Source: Micromonospora gifhornensis (GTDB lineage: Bacteria > Actinomycetota > Actinomycetes > Mycobacteriales > Micromonosporaceae). From it: 64,000 bases of DNA. How positions within the stretch are numbered: the stretch's first letter is position 1; every line of letters starts with the position of its first letter. Positions 43,533 through 51,541 of this stretch are shown here, one piece after another. The notes beneath the pieces are model-generated. The model worked only from the letters and a program-made list of their open reading frames with translations. It searched no databases and had not been told where the DNA came from. Location: NCBI RefSeq assembly GCF_016863515.1, contig NZ_BOPA01000016.1, positions 62,001 to 126,000 of the forward strand. The letters are read 5' to 3'. The translations under genes were made by a program, and so were the position numbers.

Positions 43533-43715
43533 GCGGGGTGCGGCTCCAGCCGGACAGGCGGCGGACCGCCCCTGATCGCTCGTGGCACAGAACGCTCGCT
43601 GGAACCACAGGTGGGTGGATCCCCGGAGACGGACCCGGCTCGCATGAATTACTGGATTACTTTGCTCGACAATCCAATAGTTCTCCGCCACAAAGCGGGC
43701 ATATCGTGCGTGCAT

Positions 43716-43734
43716 CATAATGACTGTTATTATG
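43716..43734. repeat. AT-rich inverted repeat CATAAT/ATTATG
   Basis: CATAAT (43716-43721), 7 bases, then ATTATG (43729-43734). AT-rich palindromes are rare here and this one may be an operator or part of a transferred segment. Confidence 0.45.
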
Positions 43735-43784
43735 CGTAAGCAGTTAGGCTGGTGTAGTTGTGGCGCTGACCGAGGATCAGGGTC

Positions 43785-43824
43785 CGGCAGCGGGGCTTCG
43801 ACGCGGTGGTGGGAGATGGACGCC
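43785..43824 (+). pseudogene. Fragment of ppm (polyprenol-phosphate mannosyltransferase gene)
   Basis: Forty bases match ppm positions 30021-30059 with one extra G and no substitutions. The stretch covers the codons for Arg-Gln-Arg-Gly-Phe-Asp-Ala-Val-Val then the DxD region, with the reading frame broken by the insertion. It ends two bases before the stop codon of the minus-strand HNH gene. I see no extended similarity on either side by eye. Confidence 0.7.
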
Positions 43825-43826
43825 AA

Positions 43827-44294
43827 TCAGGACGGCTGGCGTCCGTACGTGGCGCGGGCGTCGGCGACCGTCGCGGCCTGGCGCTCACGCCACCGCTGTT
43901 GCGCCTGTCGGTTGCAGACCCGACAGACCCGCCGTAGCCGGCCCGTCACGGGATCGGTCTCCCGGTCGTGGCCGTTGCGGCACCGCGGACGTTGGGCACG
44001 TTCCCGGCAGTTGTCCGCGTGGCTGAGCTGACGCAGATGGCTGGGCTCGATGCAGTCCGGGGTACCGCAGTCGTGGTGGACCTCAAAGGTGGGGTCGTAG
44101 CCGCCGACGAAGACCACGTACGCGGCGATGTGCGCCCAGGCCCGACCGGCCAGCTTCTGATACACGCCGCGCTGAGGGCCATAGCCACGCACGACGAGAC
44201 ATCCGTTGTCGGCACGCGTGGAGCGGCTCAGCAGGTAGGCCCGCAGGGTCTCCTCGGTGAAGTGTCGCGACAGCCCGTTGATCTGGGACAGCAT
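43827..44294 (-). CDS. HNH endonuclease
   Basis: A 155-aa protein with an HNH domain in the middle: FEVHHDCGTPDCIEPSHLRQ has the His-His and a metal-site Cys pair, and SHADNCRERAQ supplies the Asn. The C-terminus has a second Cys cluster (PRCRNGH and RVCRVCNRQAQQRWRERQ). This build is common in phage and homing-type nucleases. A TAGCAT hexamer 6 bases before the ATG suggests a leaderless transcript. The adjacent ppm fragment hints at mobility. Confidence 0.8.
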   Translation of the reverse strand: MLSQINGLSRHFTEETLRAYLLSRSTRADNGCLVVRGYGPQRGVYQKLAGRAWAHIAAYVVFVGGYDPTFEVHHDCGTPDCIEPSHLRQLSHADNCRERAQRPRCRNGHDRETDPVTGRLRRVCRVCNRQAQQRWRERQAATVADARATYGRQPS

Positions 44295-44300
44295 CGGTTC

Positions 44301-44306
44301 ATGCTA
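44301..44306 (-). promoter_or_regulatory. -10 element of leaderless HNH gene
   Basis: TAGCAT on the minus strand ends 6 bases before the ATG at 44294 with no ribosome site. Confidence 0.5.
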
Positions 44307-44366
44307 TGGCCCGCCGCCGACAGGTTGCCGTCGTAGCAGGCGGCGCGAACGGCAGCCGGCACACCT

Positions 44367-45149
44367 CTACCGGTTGGTCGCCGGGACGCAGTAGACGTCG
44401 CCGGAGTTGGTCTCGTGCGGCAGCGCGAGCAGGTGCGTGGCCATCTCGGCGGCGTCGACCCAACGGCCGAGGGTCAGCGCCTTGGTGTCGCCGAGGGCCA
44501 CGTCGAAACCGCCGAAGCCGAGGGCGGCCAGCCGGTCCAGGCAGCGCAGCGCCACCGACCGTCCGATCGTGGTGAACTCGAACGACAGCGCCGGCAGCGG
44601 TCGACTCAGACCGGCGAGCACCGCGTCCTCGAATCCTTCCACGTCGATTTTGGTGAAGGCAGGTGTGCCGTGCTCGGCGATCAACGCGTCGACGGTGGTG
44701 ACGGGTACCTCGATCTGGCCGTCCCAGACCTGGTCCTCCCAGCCGCCGGCCCCGGCCGCGGCGGCGACGAAGTCGGAGGAGGCGGTGGAGACTGTCGGGT
44801 TGGCGGAGTTGACCAGGAAACCGATCCGACCCGGTTGTGCCCCGCAGGCCGCCGCCACCAGGGTGACCTGGTCGTCGTCGGCGTAGATGGCCCGCAGCGC
44901 GCGCAGGCACAGCGGTTGCGGCTCCACGGCGATCACCCGGGCCCCGAGGCGGCGGAAGCTGCCGATGTGGTCGCCCACGTGCGAGCCGATGTCGAACACC
45001 AGGTCGCCGGGGCGTACGAAGCGGGCGTAGAAGGCGTCCATCGCCGCGTCGCGCTCCGGGTCGCCGTAGTAGACCTCGAGGGAGCGGTGCAGTGAAGCGG
45101 TGGCCGGATCGGCCTTGAGCGCCTCGACCGCGGCAGACTGGAAGCTCAT
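44367..45149 (-). CDS. FkbM-family methyltransferase
   Basis: The protein (260 aa) shows the FkbM core: LVFDIGSHVGDHIGSFRRLG (SAM-binding), ARVIAVEPQPLCLRALRAIY, VPVTTVDALIAEHGTPAFTK and IDVEGFEDAVLAGLSR. Such enzymes O-methylate sugars, polyketides or glycopeptides. The ATG at 45149 follows TAAGGT by 6 bases, so it is probably leaderless. The acceptor is unknown. Confidence 0.86.
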   Translation of the reverse strand: MSFQSAAVEALKADPATASLHRSLEVYYGDPERDAAMDAFYARFVRPGDLVFDIGSHVGDHIGSFRRLGARVIAVEPQPLCLRALRAIYADDDQVTLVAAACGAQPGRIGFLVNSANPTVSTASSDFVAAAAGAGGWEDQVWDGQIEVPVTTVDALIAEHGTPAFTKIDVEGFEDAVLAGLSRPLPALSFEFTTIGRSVALRCLDRLAALGFGGFDVALGDTKALTLGRWVDAAEMATHLLALPHETNSGDVYCVPATNR

Positions 45150-45155
45150 CGCCGC

Positions 45156-45161
45156 ACCTTA
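45156..45161 (-). promoter_or_regulatory. -10 element of leaderless FkbM gene
   Basis: TAAGGT on the minus strand ends 6 bases before the ATG at 45149. Confidence 0.5.
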
Positions 45162-45204
45162 ACCCGTCCACACCATCGGCCATGGCGCTTCGTTGATGCC
45201 ACGG

Positions 45205-46755
45205 TCACCCGCTGTGGCGTACCTCGGTGGCCCAGATGTCGGCCCACGGGCGGCGCAGGCCCCGGCACAGCCAGATCGGTCCGCCGTTCTCGTCGTTGTC
45301 CACCGCCACCCGCTGGTCCACCCGGCCAGCCAGGGTCACCTCGGTGAACCACGTACGCAGTTGGTGTGGTTGTTGCCAGCCGACGGCGATCACCACGTCC
45401 GCGTCGTCCGGTGGCCGGCCGAAGTCGGCCATGCTGTTGTGCCCGGAGTAGGCGGCGGGCAGGCCACGTTGCGGGCCGTACCGGGCCACCGCGCCGGCCT
45501 CGCCGTAGTTGCCGGTGAGGATCACCGCCCGGGCCTGCTCGTCGGCCGGTAGCCGGTGGTGCACGGCGGCGAGGGAGTCGACGAACGCCGGCCAGCCGAT
45601 GGTCTCGCCGGTGTCGTAGTTGACGGCGACCACGAAGCCGGGCAGCCGGTCGACCGGCAACGCCGGCAGCAGCAGCACCGTGTTGCTGACGGCGGTGAGC
45701 ACCACGACGGCCGCCAGCAACGCCCGGCGCGCGCGGGCCCGGCCGTGCCGCGCCCACCCGGCGGCCACCGCCGCGCCGGCGGCGGTCAGCACCAGCAGCA
45801 GTGGGGCGGGGTAGTAGCCCTTGCCGCCGACGAGCAGTACGACACCGACGACGACCAGCCACGCCCAGCCCAGTGCCCGGTACCTGCGCCATGCCGGGTG
45901 GCGCAACAGCACGATCAGTCCGGTCGACCAGATCGGCACGACGAACGGGCTGATGATCAGGAACTGGAGGATGGCCGCGTCGAGTCGACCGCTGTAGGAG
46001 CTGTCCCCGCCGGAGATGGTGGCGGCGACCCCGAGCTGGGGTAATCCGTGGGTCGCCTGCCAGAGCAGGCTCGGCGCGGCGAGCAGCGTGAAGATCCCGG
46101 CGGCGAGGAAGACGGTGCGGTCGCGCAGCAGCCGGCGGGGTCCGGCGATCGCCAGCCCGGCGAGCAGACCGACGGCGAGCAGCGCGGGCAGCAGCTTGTT
46201 GAGCATGCCGATGCCGAGGACCGCGCCGACGGCCAGCGCCCACCGGCTGTCCCCGGTCCGCAGCAGCCGGACCGTGCACAGCGCGGCGGCGAGCCAGACC
46301 ACCAGGTCGACGGTGGTGGTGCTGAGCAGGTGACCGCTGGCCAGCGTGATGCCCGACGCGCCGCCGAGGGCCGCGGCGAGCAGCTGTCCGCCGCGGCCGG
46401 CACCGAACTGCCGGGCGATCGCGGCGACCATCAGCACCGCCGCACCGGCCAGCAGCGCGGACGGCGTACGCAGGGCGAGCAGGCTGTCCGGCGCGATCGT
46501 GTCGACCAGCCGGGCCAGGGCGGGCACCAGCGGCCCCTGGTCCACGTACCCCCAGTCGAGGTGGCGCCCGGCGAGCAGGAAATACAGTTCGTCGCGGTGG
46601 TAGCCGTACCGGGGCGCCATGATCAGCAGCAGGATCGTGACCGCCGCGGCGACCAGCCACGGGTCACCGGACCGGGGGCCCGGAGCGGGTGGGCCCGGCC
46701 GATGGGGCTGGCCGAGGTCGGTCTCGGGTGCCGTCGACCGCGTCACGGCACCCAT
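45205..46755 (-). CDS. GT39/ArnT-like membrane glycosyltransferase
   Basis: A 516-aa polytopic protein. YGYHRDELYFLLAGRHLDWG near residue 55 is the lipid-sugar transferase loop with the acidic pair, followed by about ten hydrophobic helices and a C-terminal soluble domain from about residue 380 (VNYDTGETIGWPAFVDSLAA onward). Such proteins use polyprenyl-phosphate sugars to modify lipids or proteins outside the membrane; a product of the ppm gene would be a suitable donor. This is inference. Confidence 0.83.
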   Translation of the reverse strand: MGAVTRSTAPETDLGQPHRPGPPAPGPRSGDPWLVAAAVTILLLIMAPRYGYHRDELYFLLAGRHLDWGYVDQGPLVPALARLVDTIAPDSLLALRTPSALLAGAAVLMVAAIARQFGAGRGGQLLAAALGGASGITLASGHLLSTTTVDLVVWLAAALCTVRLLRTGDSRWALAVGAVLGIGMLNKLLPALLAVGLLAGLAIAGPRRLLRDRTVFLAAGIFTLLAAPSLLWQATHGLPQLGVAATISGGDSSYSGRLDAAILQFLIISPFVVPIWSTGLIVLLRHPAWRRYRALGWAWLVVVGVVLLVGGKGYYPAPLLLVLTAAGAAVAAGWARHGRARARRALLAAVVVLTAVSNTVLLLPALPVDRLPGFVVAVNYDTGETIGWPAFVDSLAAVHHRLPADEQARAVILTGNYGEAGAVARYGPQRGLPAAYSGHNSMADFGRPPDDADVVIAVGWQQPHQLRTWFTEVTLAGRVDQRVAVDNDENGGPIWLCRGLRRPWADIWATEVRHSG

Positions 46756-46828
46756 TGTCGGTCAGATCGGCCGCCGACGGGTACCCGGTCCGTGATCGAG
46801 GCAACGATCCCGGTTCGGAATATGTTGT

Positions 46829-46834
46829 TAACCT
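46829..46834 (+). promoter_or_regulatory. -10 element of leaderless MarR gene
   Basis: TAACCT ends 6 bases before the ATG at 46841. TATGTT lies just upstream, so the short AT-rich block could hold more than one signal. Confidence 0.5.
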
Positions 46835-46840
46835 CAGGGC

Positions 46841-47311
46841 ATGACCATCCCGTCGCCGGGGCGCCCGTCGGACTTGATGTTTCTGCTCAGTTGGGCCAGC
46901 CACGCCCTGCGCGCGGAGCACGCCGTGGGCCTGGCCGAGCTCGGCATCACTCCTCGGGACCACTGCGTGCTGGCCCGGGCCCGGGCCGGCGGTCTCACCC
47001 AGCGGCAGCTCGGTGAGCTCTGCGGGGTGGACAAGACGACAATGGTGGTGACCCTGGATCACCTTGAGGCCGCCGGCCTGGCCCGCCGGGTCCCGTCGCC
47101 GACCGACCGACGGGCCCGGCTGGTGGAGGTGACAGCGCAGGGCGAGCAGGTGCTCGACCAGGCTCAGGAGATCGCCGCCGGGCTGGAGCAGGACGTGCTC
47201 GCCGCGTTGCCGGACAGCGAGCGTGAGGTGTTCCTCAGCGCGGTGCAGCGGCTGGTCGGCGGGCGGCTGTCCCGGGTCAACGCCTGCGGGCCGGCCGGCT
47301 CGGTCTGTTAG
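46841..47311 (+). CDS. MarR-family transcriptional regulator
   Basis: A 156-aa winged-helix protein: GLTQRQLGELCGVDKTTMVV and LDHLEAAGLARRVPSPTDRR are the recognition helix and wing, and the C-terminal helices carry the dimer interface. It is convergent with the alpha/beta hydrolase gene 10 bases away, a common pairing in which a MarR protein and a detoxifying hydrolase are neighbours. The ligand is unknown. Confidence 0.86.
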   Translation: MTIPSPGRPSDLMFLLSWASHALRAEHAVGLAELGITPRDHCVLARARAGGLTQRQLGELCGVDKTTMVVTLDHLEAAGLARRVPSPTDRRARLVEVTAQGEQVLDQAQEIAAGLEQDVLAALPDSEREVFLSAVQRLVGGRLSRVNACGPAGSVC

Positions 47312-47320
47312 CGGCGAGTT

Positions 47321-48202
47321 TCAGGCCGCGATGGTCGCCACCGTCCGGGTCAGGAAGTCCCGGATGTGGCCGGCCGCGGTGTCGAGGTGACTTTCGAGCA
47401 GGAAGTGACCGCCTCCGGGCACCAGGCGTATCTCGGCCGCCGGTAGATCGCGGGTGAAGGCGCGTGCGCCGTCCGGGCCGAAGATGAGGTCTTCGGCGCC
47501 CCATACGGCCAGCAGCGGCACCTGGCTGTGCCGGAAGTACGCGTGCAGCCGGGGATACAGGGGCGGGTTGGTGGCGTAGTCGCGGAAGAGGGCGAGCTGG
47601 GCCTGGTCGTTGCCGGGGCGGTTGATGTCGCGGTGGTCGAACGTCCAGGTGTCGGGGTCGACCAGTTCGGGCCGGTCCACGCCGTGCAGGTACTGCCAGC
47701 GGATGGCGTCGAGGCTGAGCGCCTCGCGGACCGCGGGCTCCGTGTCCGGTCCCGGGTTCTTGGCGTACGCCCACACGGGTGCCCAGAACTGTGGGACGAA
47801 GCCGTCGTCGTACGCGTTGCCGTTCTGGCTGATCACGGCGGTGACGGCCGCCGGGGTGCGCAGCGCGAGCCGCCATCCGATGGGAGCGCCGTAGTCCTGC
47901 ACGTAGATGGCGTAGCGGGTGACGCCGAGGTCGGTCAGCAGCGCCTCGGTGAGGTCGGCGAGCGCGTCGAAGGTGTAGGTGAACGTGTCGGCGGGCGGGG
48001 TGTCGGAGTGGCCGAAGCCGAGGTGGTCGGGGGCGATGACGTGGAACCGGTCGGCGAGGCGGGGGATCAGGTGGCGGAACATCCGTGAGCTGGTGGGGAA
48101 GCCGTGCAGGAGCAGCAGCGTCGGCGCGTCGTGGGGCCCTGCCTCGCGGTAGAAGATGCGGTGTCCTCGCACGGTGGCGTACCGGTGACGAACCTCGACC
48201 AT
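47321..48202 (-). CDS. Alpha/beta hydrolase with Asp nucleophile (epoxide hydrolase/dehalogenase type)
   Basis: The protein (293 aa) has TLLLLHGFPTSSRMFRHLIP (oxyanion loop), IYVQDYGAPIGWRLA with Asp in the nucleophile position rather than Ser, and the catalytic His in VPGGGHFLLESH. An Asp nucleophile is the mark of epoxide hydrolases and haloalkane dehalogenases. The ATG at 48202 has GAGAGGG upstream; a start at 48220 would add six residues. The MarR gene sits on its 3' side. Confidence 0.85.
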   Translation of the reverse strand: MVEVRHRYATVRGHRIFYREAGPHDAPTLLLLHGFPTSSRMFRHLIPRLADRFHVIAPDHLGFGHSDTPPADTFTYTFDALADLTEALLTDLGVTRYAIYVQDYGAPIGWRLALRTPAAVTAVISQNGNAYDDGFVPQFWAPVWAYAKNPGPDTEPAVREALSLDAIRWQYLHGVDRPELVDPDTWTFDHRDINRPGNDQAQLALFRDYATNPPLYPRLHAYFRHSQVPLLAVWGAEDLIFGPDGARAFTRDLPAAEIRLVPGGGHFLLESHLDTAAGHIRDFLTRTVATIAA

Positions 48203-48306
48203 GACTAACCCTCTCGACAACTTTTGATGGTTACCTGCACCCAGTGGACCGGATGTCGGGGTAACCTGTCAAGACAATCAATAGGGTTAGCTGACCGGGT
48301 GGGTGG

Positions 48307-48810
48307 ATGATCGACGAAGAGGCGCTACTGGAAGCGCTGAACAGCACTCCGGTGGTGGGCGGCCGACCGCAGGACCGGTGGGCCGACGAGGGCGCACTGC
48401 GGCAGTGGGCGCGGGAGCACGGCGGCGCGGATGACGCGCAGGCGATCGAGTGGCTACGTACGGCCAGGGACGTGCTTCAGGTCGCCACGCGCGGCCCGGC
48501 GCCGGAGGGGGACCTGCGCCGGATCCTCGCCGACATCCAGCAGGTGCCCGAGGTCGACGGGTCGACCCTGCGCTGGCGGTTGTGCGGGCCGCCCGAACGG
48601 ATGCTCGCGGTGGAGTTGGTGCTCACCTGGTACGACGTGCAGGCGCGCCACCCCGGTCGACTGCGCCCCTGCGGCAACGACGAGTGCCGCCTGTTCCACC
48701 TGGACCGCAGTCGCGCCAACACCGCCCGCTGGTGCTCGATGAAGACCTGCGGCAACCGCTTGAAGGCCCGTCGCCACCAGGAGCGCGCCCGCCGCGAACC
48801 GGCGACCTGA
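48307..48810 (+). CDS. CGNR zinc-finger (ABATE-type) protein
   Basis: A 167-aa protein. The C-terminal zinc finger RLRPCGNDECRLFHLDRSRA followed by RWCSMKTCGNRLKARRH contains the CGNR signature with four Cys. The N-terminal 110 residues fit the stress-linked ABATE domain that usually precedes it. It is thought to be a DNA-binding regulator. It is divergent from the alpha/beta hydrolase and shares an AT-rich promoter region with two GGTTACC/GGTAACC-like repeats. Confidence 0.82.
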   Translation: MIDEEALLEALNSTPVVGGRPQDRWADEGALRQWAREHGGADDAQAIEWLRTARDVLQVATRGPAPEGDLRRILADIQQVPEVDGSTLRWRLCGPPERMLAVELVLTWYDVQARHPGRLRPCGNDECRLFHLDRSRANTARWCSMKTCGNRLKARRHQERARREPAT

Positions 48811-48832
48811 CCGGCACTTCGAACGCCTGCTT

Positions 48833-48861
48833 GATCTCGAAAGAGATCGTCCCGCGCGGGA
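48833..48861. terminator. Hairpin and palindrome after the CGNR gene
   Basis: GATCTC-GAAA-GAGATC (48833-48848) is a clean 6-bp stem with a GNRA loop, followed by the 12-bp palindrome TCCCGCGCGGGA (48850-48861). It may terminate the CGNR gene, or be an operator for the DUF6069 gene that begins 47 bases later. Confidence 0.4.
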
Positions 48862-48907
48862 TCATCTGATACGGTCACTGTGCAGGTACCCAACCAAGGA
48901 GTGGCCC

Positions 48908-49324
48908 ATGAGCAGCACCACCGCGCCATCCGTCAGCACCACCGCGTCCCTGCGCCGCCGATCCCTCGGCATCCTGGCGGCCGTTGCCGCCTGTGTCGCG
49001 ATCTGGCTGGTCGGGGCGTTCGGCGGCGCCGACTACGCGGTACGCAGCCCCGGTCAGGCCGTAATGGTCGTCAACCTCGTCCCGGTCGTCGTCGTCTCCC
49101 TCGCAGCAGCCCTGCTGGGCTGGGCGGCACTGGCCGTGCTGGAGCGATTCACCGGACGATCCGCCACCACCATCTGGTTCAGCCTCGTGGTGGCGGCCAC
49201 TTTGCTGTCGTTCGCGCCTCTGCTCCAGGTCGACGCCACCGCCGGCGCCAAGATCGCCCTGGGAGCGATGCACCTGATGGTGCCGGTCGTCCTGGTCAGC
49301 CAACTACCCGAGCACGACCACTGA
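48908..49324 (+). CDS. DUF6069-type four-helix membrane protein
   Basis: A 138-aa protein with four hydrophobic segments (residues about 20-42, 50-72, 88-105 and 115-132) and a charged N-terminus. It resembles a family of small actinobacterial membrane proteins of unknown function. AAGGAG at 48896-48901 supports the ATG. Confidence 0.75.
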   Translation: MSSTTAPSVSTTASLRRRSLGILAAVAACVAIWLVGAFGGADYAVRSPGQAVMVVNLVPVVVVSLAAALLGWAALAVLERFTGRSATTIWFSLVVAATLLSFAPLLQVDATAGAKIALGAMHLMVPVVLVSQLPEHDH

Positions 49325-49333
49325 AAACTCGAC

Positions 49334-49393
49334 TTGACGACGAGCGCCGAGCGCGTTAAACACGTAGGTGAAGTTGAGTCGTACGGACTCAAC
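49334..49393 (+). promoter_or_regulatory. Heat-shock promoter with HAIR-like element for hsp20
   Basis: TTGACG (49334-49339), 17 bp, then TAAACA (49357-49362) is a sigma-70-type promoter. Just downstream, GTTGAGT-N7-ACTCAAC (49373-49393) differs from the HspR binding site CTTGAGT-N7-ACTCAAG only in the outer base of each arm. An HspR-type repressor bound there would block transcription. Confidence 0.72.
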
Positions 49394-49431
49394 TCTGAAA
49401 CCTTCGGCCCAAGGAACCGAGGAGGCACGAC

Positions 49432-49857
49432 ATGCTGATGCGCACCGACCCGTTCCGGGAGATCGACCGGATCGCCGAGCAGTTCTTCGGCACCACCAGC
49501 CGTCCCGCCGTCATGCACATGGACGCCTACCGCGACGGTGACTACTTCTATGCGGCATTCGACCTGCCCGGCGTCGACCCGGACAGCATCGACTGCACCG
49601 TGCAACGCAACGTGCTGACCGTCCGCGCCGAGCGTCGCCGCCCCACCGGCGACAGCGTCGAACTCGTCGCCGCCGAGCGCCCGATGGGGGTGTTCCACCG
49701 GCAGCTCTTCCTCGGCGACACGCTCGACACCGACAAGCTCGAAGCCGGCTACGACAACGGCGTACTGACGCTGCGCATCCCGGTGGCCGAGCGGGCCAAG
49801 CCCCGCAAGGTGGCCATCAGCGCCACCGGCAACGGCCGCAAGCAGATCAACGCCTGA
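49432..49857 (+). CDS. Hsp20 small heat shock protein
   Basis: A 141-aa alpha-crystallin-domain chaperone: a short N-terminal arm, VMHMDAYRDGDYFYAAFDLP, and the C-terminal part of the alpha-crystallin domain with DNGVLTLRIPVAERAKPRKV, including the IPV-type anchor. It would bind unfolding proteins as oligomers during heat stress. GAGGAGG precedes the ATG. A terminator follows. Confidence 0.92.
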   Translation: MLMRTDPFREIDRIAEQFFGTTSRPAVMHMDAYRDGDYFYAAFDLPGVDPDSIDCTVQRNVLTVRAERRRPTGDSVELVAAERPMGVFHRQLFLGDTLDTDKLEAGYDNGVLTLRIPVAERAKPRKVAISATGNGRKQINA

Positions 49858-49868
49858 AACGACGACCG

Positions 49869-49905
49869 CGACGACGGCGGGACGGGTGCCGTCCCGCCGT
49901 CGTCG
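49869..49905. terminator. Terminator after hsp20
   Basis: A 17-bp perfect stem (49869-49885 with 49889-49905) with a 3-base loop begins 11 bases after the hsp20 stop. Confidence 0.85.
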
Positions 49906-50002
49906 GTCACTCCACATCGCCCGGACCAGCCGCCCAGGGTTGCTGATCATGTTCCGGCGCGCCTGATCGTGAACCGGCCTTTCGGCTGGGAACCTTTTTC
50001 AC

Positions 50003-51001
50003 ATGGCCGTGTCCAACACTCCGGTACTGTTCCGCCCACCGGATCATCCCGCTCTGCCCGGCGGCCCGACCGCCGTCACCGAGGCGTGGCTGCGCAACCG
50101 GCGACTCAGTGAGCACACCCGCGACGCCTACCGACGCGACGTCGCCAACTGGCTCGCCTGGTGCACCGACCGCCACCTGGACCCGCTGCGGGTGAACTTC
50201 CTGCACGTCAACGAGTACGCGCGAACACTGGAGTCCACACTGGTGGCGCGCACCGGGCGTCCACTCACCCCGGCGACCGTGGCCCGCCGCCTGTCGGCCC
50301 TGTCCAGCTGGTACGACTTCCTGGTCAAGCTGCGCGCCGTCGACACCAACCCGGTCGCCGACGCCGACCGGCCCCGCGTCGACCGCGACCACTCCGCCAC
50401 CATCGGGCTCACCCCCGACGAGGTCGACGCGCTGCTCACCGCCGCCGACGCCGACACCGGGCCGACCGCCGCCCGCAACCGGGCCGCCATCGCCCTGCTG
50501 GCCGACCTCGGCCTGCGGGTCGGGGAACTTGTCGCCCTGGACATCACCGACCTCGGCGCGGAACGGGGACACCGCAGCGTCCGCTTCGTCGGCAAGGGCG
50601 GCAAGGCCCGCCGCCGGGCGCTGACCCCCTCCACCGCCCACGCCGTCGACACGTACCTGGCGCAGCGGGCCGCCGCCGAGGGCGTGCAGGTCAACGAGCT
50701 CACCGGCCCGCTGCTGGTCACCGCCAGCGGCGCCCGCCTGGACCGGCACTCGGTGTTCCGGCTGGTCCGCCGACTCGCCCGCAGCGCCCAGATACCGGCC
50801 TGGGCGCACCTGTCGCCGCACTCGCTGCGGCACGCCTTCGCCACCACCGCCCGCGCCGAGGGCGTACCGCTGGAAGACGTGCAGGACGCGATGGGCCACG
50901 CCGACCCGCGCACCACCCGCCGCTACGACCGGGACCGGCACAACCTCGACCGCGATCCCGCGTACGTCATCTGGGCCGCCCGCGCCCGCCGTCGCGGCTG
51001 A
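50003..51001 (+). CDS. Tyrosine recombinase/integrase
   Basis: A 332-aa XerC/XerD-sized recombinase. The N-terminal SAM-like DNA-binding domain is residues 20-110; the catalytic domain has Arg172 (GLRVGELVAL), a lysine in GKGGKARR, His273/Arg276 (SPHSLRHAFAT), His299 (MGHADPRTT) and Tyr308. All catalytic residues are present, so it should be active. I see no attachment site or integrated element nearby, so this looks like a stand-alone host or relic recombinase. Confidence 0.87.
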   Translation: MAVSNTPVLFRPPDHPALPGGPTAVTEAWLRNRRLSEHTRDAYRRDVANWLAWCTDRHLDPLRVNFLHVNEYARTLESTLVARTGRPLTPATVARRLSALSSWYDFLVKLRAVDTNPVADADRPRVDRDHSATIGLTPDEVDALLTAADADTGPTAARNRAAIALLADLGLRVGELVALDITDLGAERGHRSVRFVGKGGKARRRALTPSTAHAVDTYLAQRAAAEGVQVNELTGPLLVTASGARLDRHSVFRLVRRLARSAQIPAWAHLSPHSLRHAFATTARAEGVPLEDVQDAMGHADPRTTRRYDRDRHNLDRDPAYVIWAARARRRG

Positions 51002-51065
51002 GCGTCACGCAGCGCCCACCCCACCGACGGCGGCGGCTTTCCGCCCGCCGTGGCGGCGAATTCTC

Positions 51066-51071
51066 TACCGT
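51066..51071 (+). promoter_or_regulatory. -10 element of leaderless anchored-protein gene
   Basis: TACCGT ends 8 bases before the GTG at 51080, without a ribosome site. Confidence 0.4.
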
Positions 51072-51079
51072 CTGAGGGT

Positions 51080-51538
51080 GTGGGCGCTGCGCAGTCGTGG
51101 AGCAGACCGGCCCGGCGACGCCACCCGATGCGGGCTGGGCTCACCTTCGCCGGGATCGGGGTGGCCCTGTGCTGCGTCGGCGTCGCCGGCCTGGGCGCCT
51201 GGAACGTCCAGGTCGTCACGCAGGCCGCCGGCCCGGTCCGGGAGACCGCCGAAGGGTTCCTGCGGCAGGTCACCGCGGGCGACACCGACGGCGCGTACGA
51301 GCGGCTGTGCAGCGACGCGCGCAGCCGGTGGAGCGAACTGGGCTTCACCAGCTGGGTCCGCACCCCGCCGGTGGTGCGCGACTACGAGATCGTCGACGTG
51401 TCGGTGGCCACCCGCGCCGGCCGGCCGTACGGCACCGTCACCGTACGGCTGACCCGCGACAGCGGCAGCACCGAGGAGCGGGACCTGTCGGTGGTGCGTG
51501 AGGAGGACGGCTGGCGGGTCTGCGGCGACCCGTACTGA
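51080..51538 (+). CDS. Membrane-anchored protein with NTF2-like domain
   Basis: The protein (152 aa) has a basic N-terminus, one hydrophobic helix (LTFAGIGVALCCVGVAGLGA) and an extracytoplasmic domain with PVRETAEGFLRQVTAGDTDG and WRVCGDPY, similar in shape to small DUF4878/NTF2-like modules. Function is unknown. It is convergent with the ABC transporter operon, 3 bases from its end. An ATG at 51128 is an alternative start that would still include the helix. Confidence 0.65.
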   Translation: MGAAQSWSRPARRRHPMRAGLTFAGIGVALCCVGVAGLGAWNVQVVTQAAGPVRETAEGFLRQVTAGDTDGAYERLCSDARSRWSELGFTSWVRTPPVVRDYEIVDVSVATRAGRPYGTVTVRLTRDSGSTEERDLSVVREEDGWRVCGDPY

Positions 51539-51541
51539 CCG

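Larger units (their letters stand above)
43403..43826. other. 424-bp AT-richer intergenic region between VOC and HNH genes
   Basis: No gene is convincing. It contains a long imperfect hairpin (43483-43532), an inverted repeat TGGATT-N12-AATCCA (43653-43658 and 43671-43676), an inverted repeat CATAAT-N7-ATTATG (43716-43734) and, at its right end, a 40-base copy of ppm. Base composition from 43640 to 43745 is clearly AT-richer than the rest of the window. Confidence 0.5.

Noticed and set aside
43720..44031. A plus-strand protein of about 103 residues covering the ppm fragment and the HNH gene's 3' half.
   Set aside because: It reads antisense through the HNH gene with Ser/Arg-rich shadow sequence and has no ribosome site or family match.
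50003..51001. An integrated mobile element next to the tyrosine recombinase.
   Set aside because: No tRNA gene, attachment repeat, excisionase or phage/plasmid genes lie around it; its neighbours are unrelated chromosomal genes.
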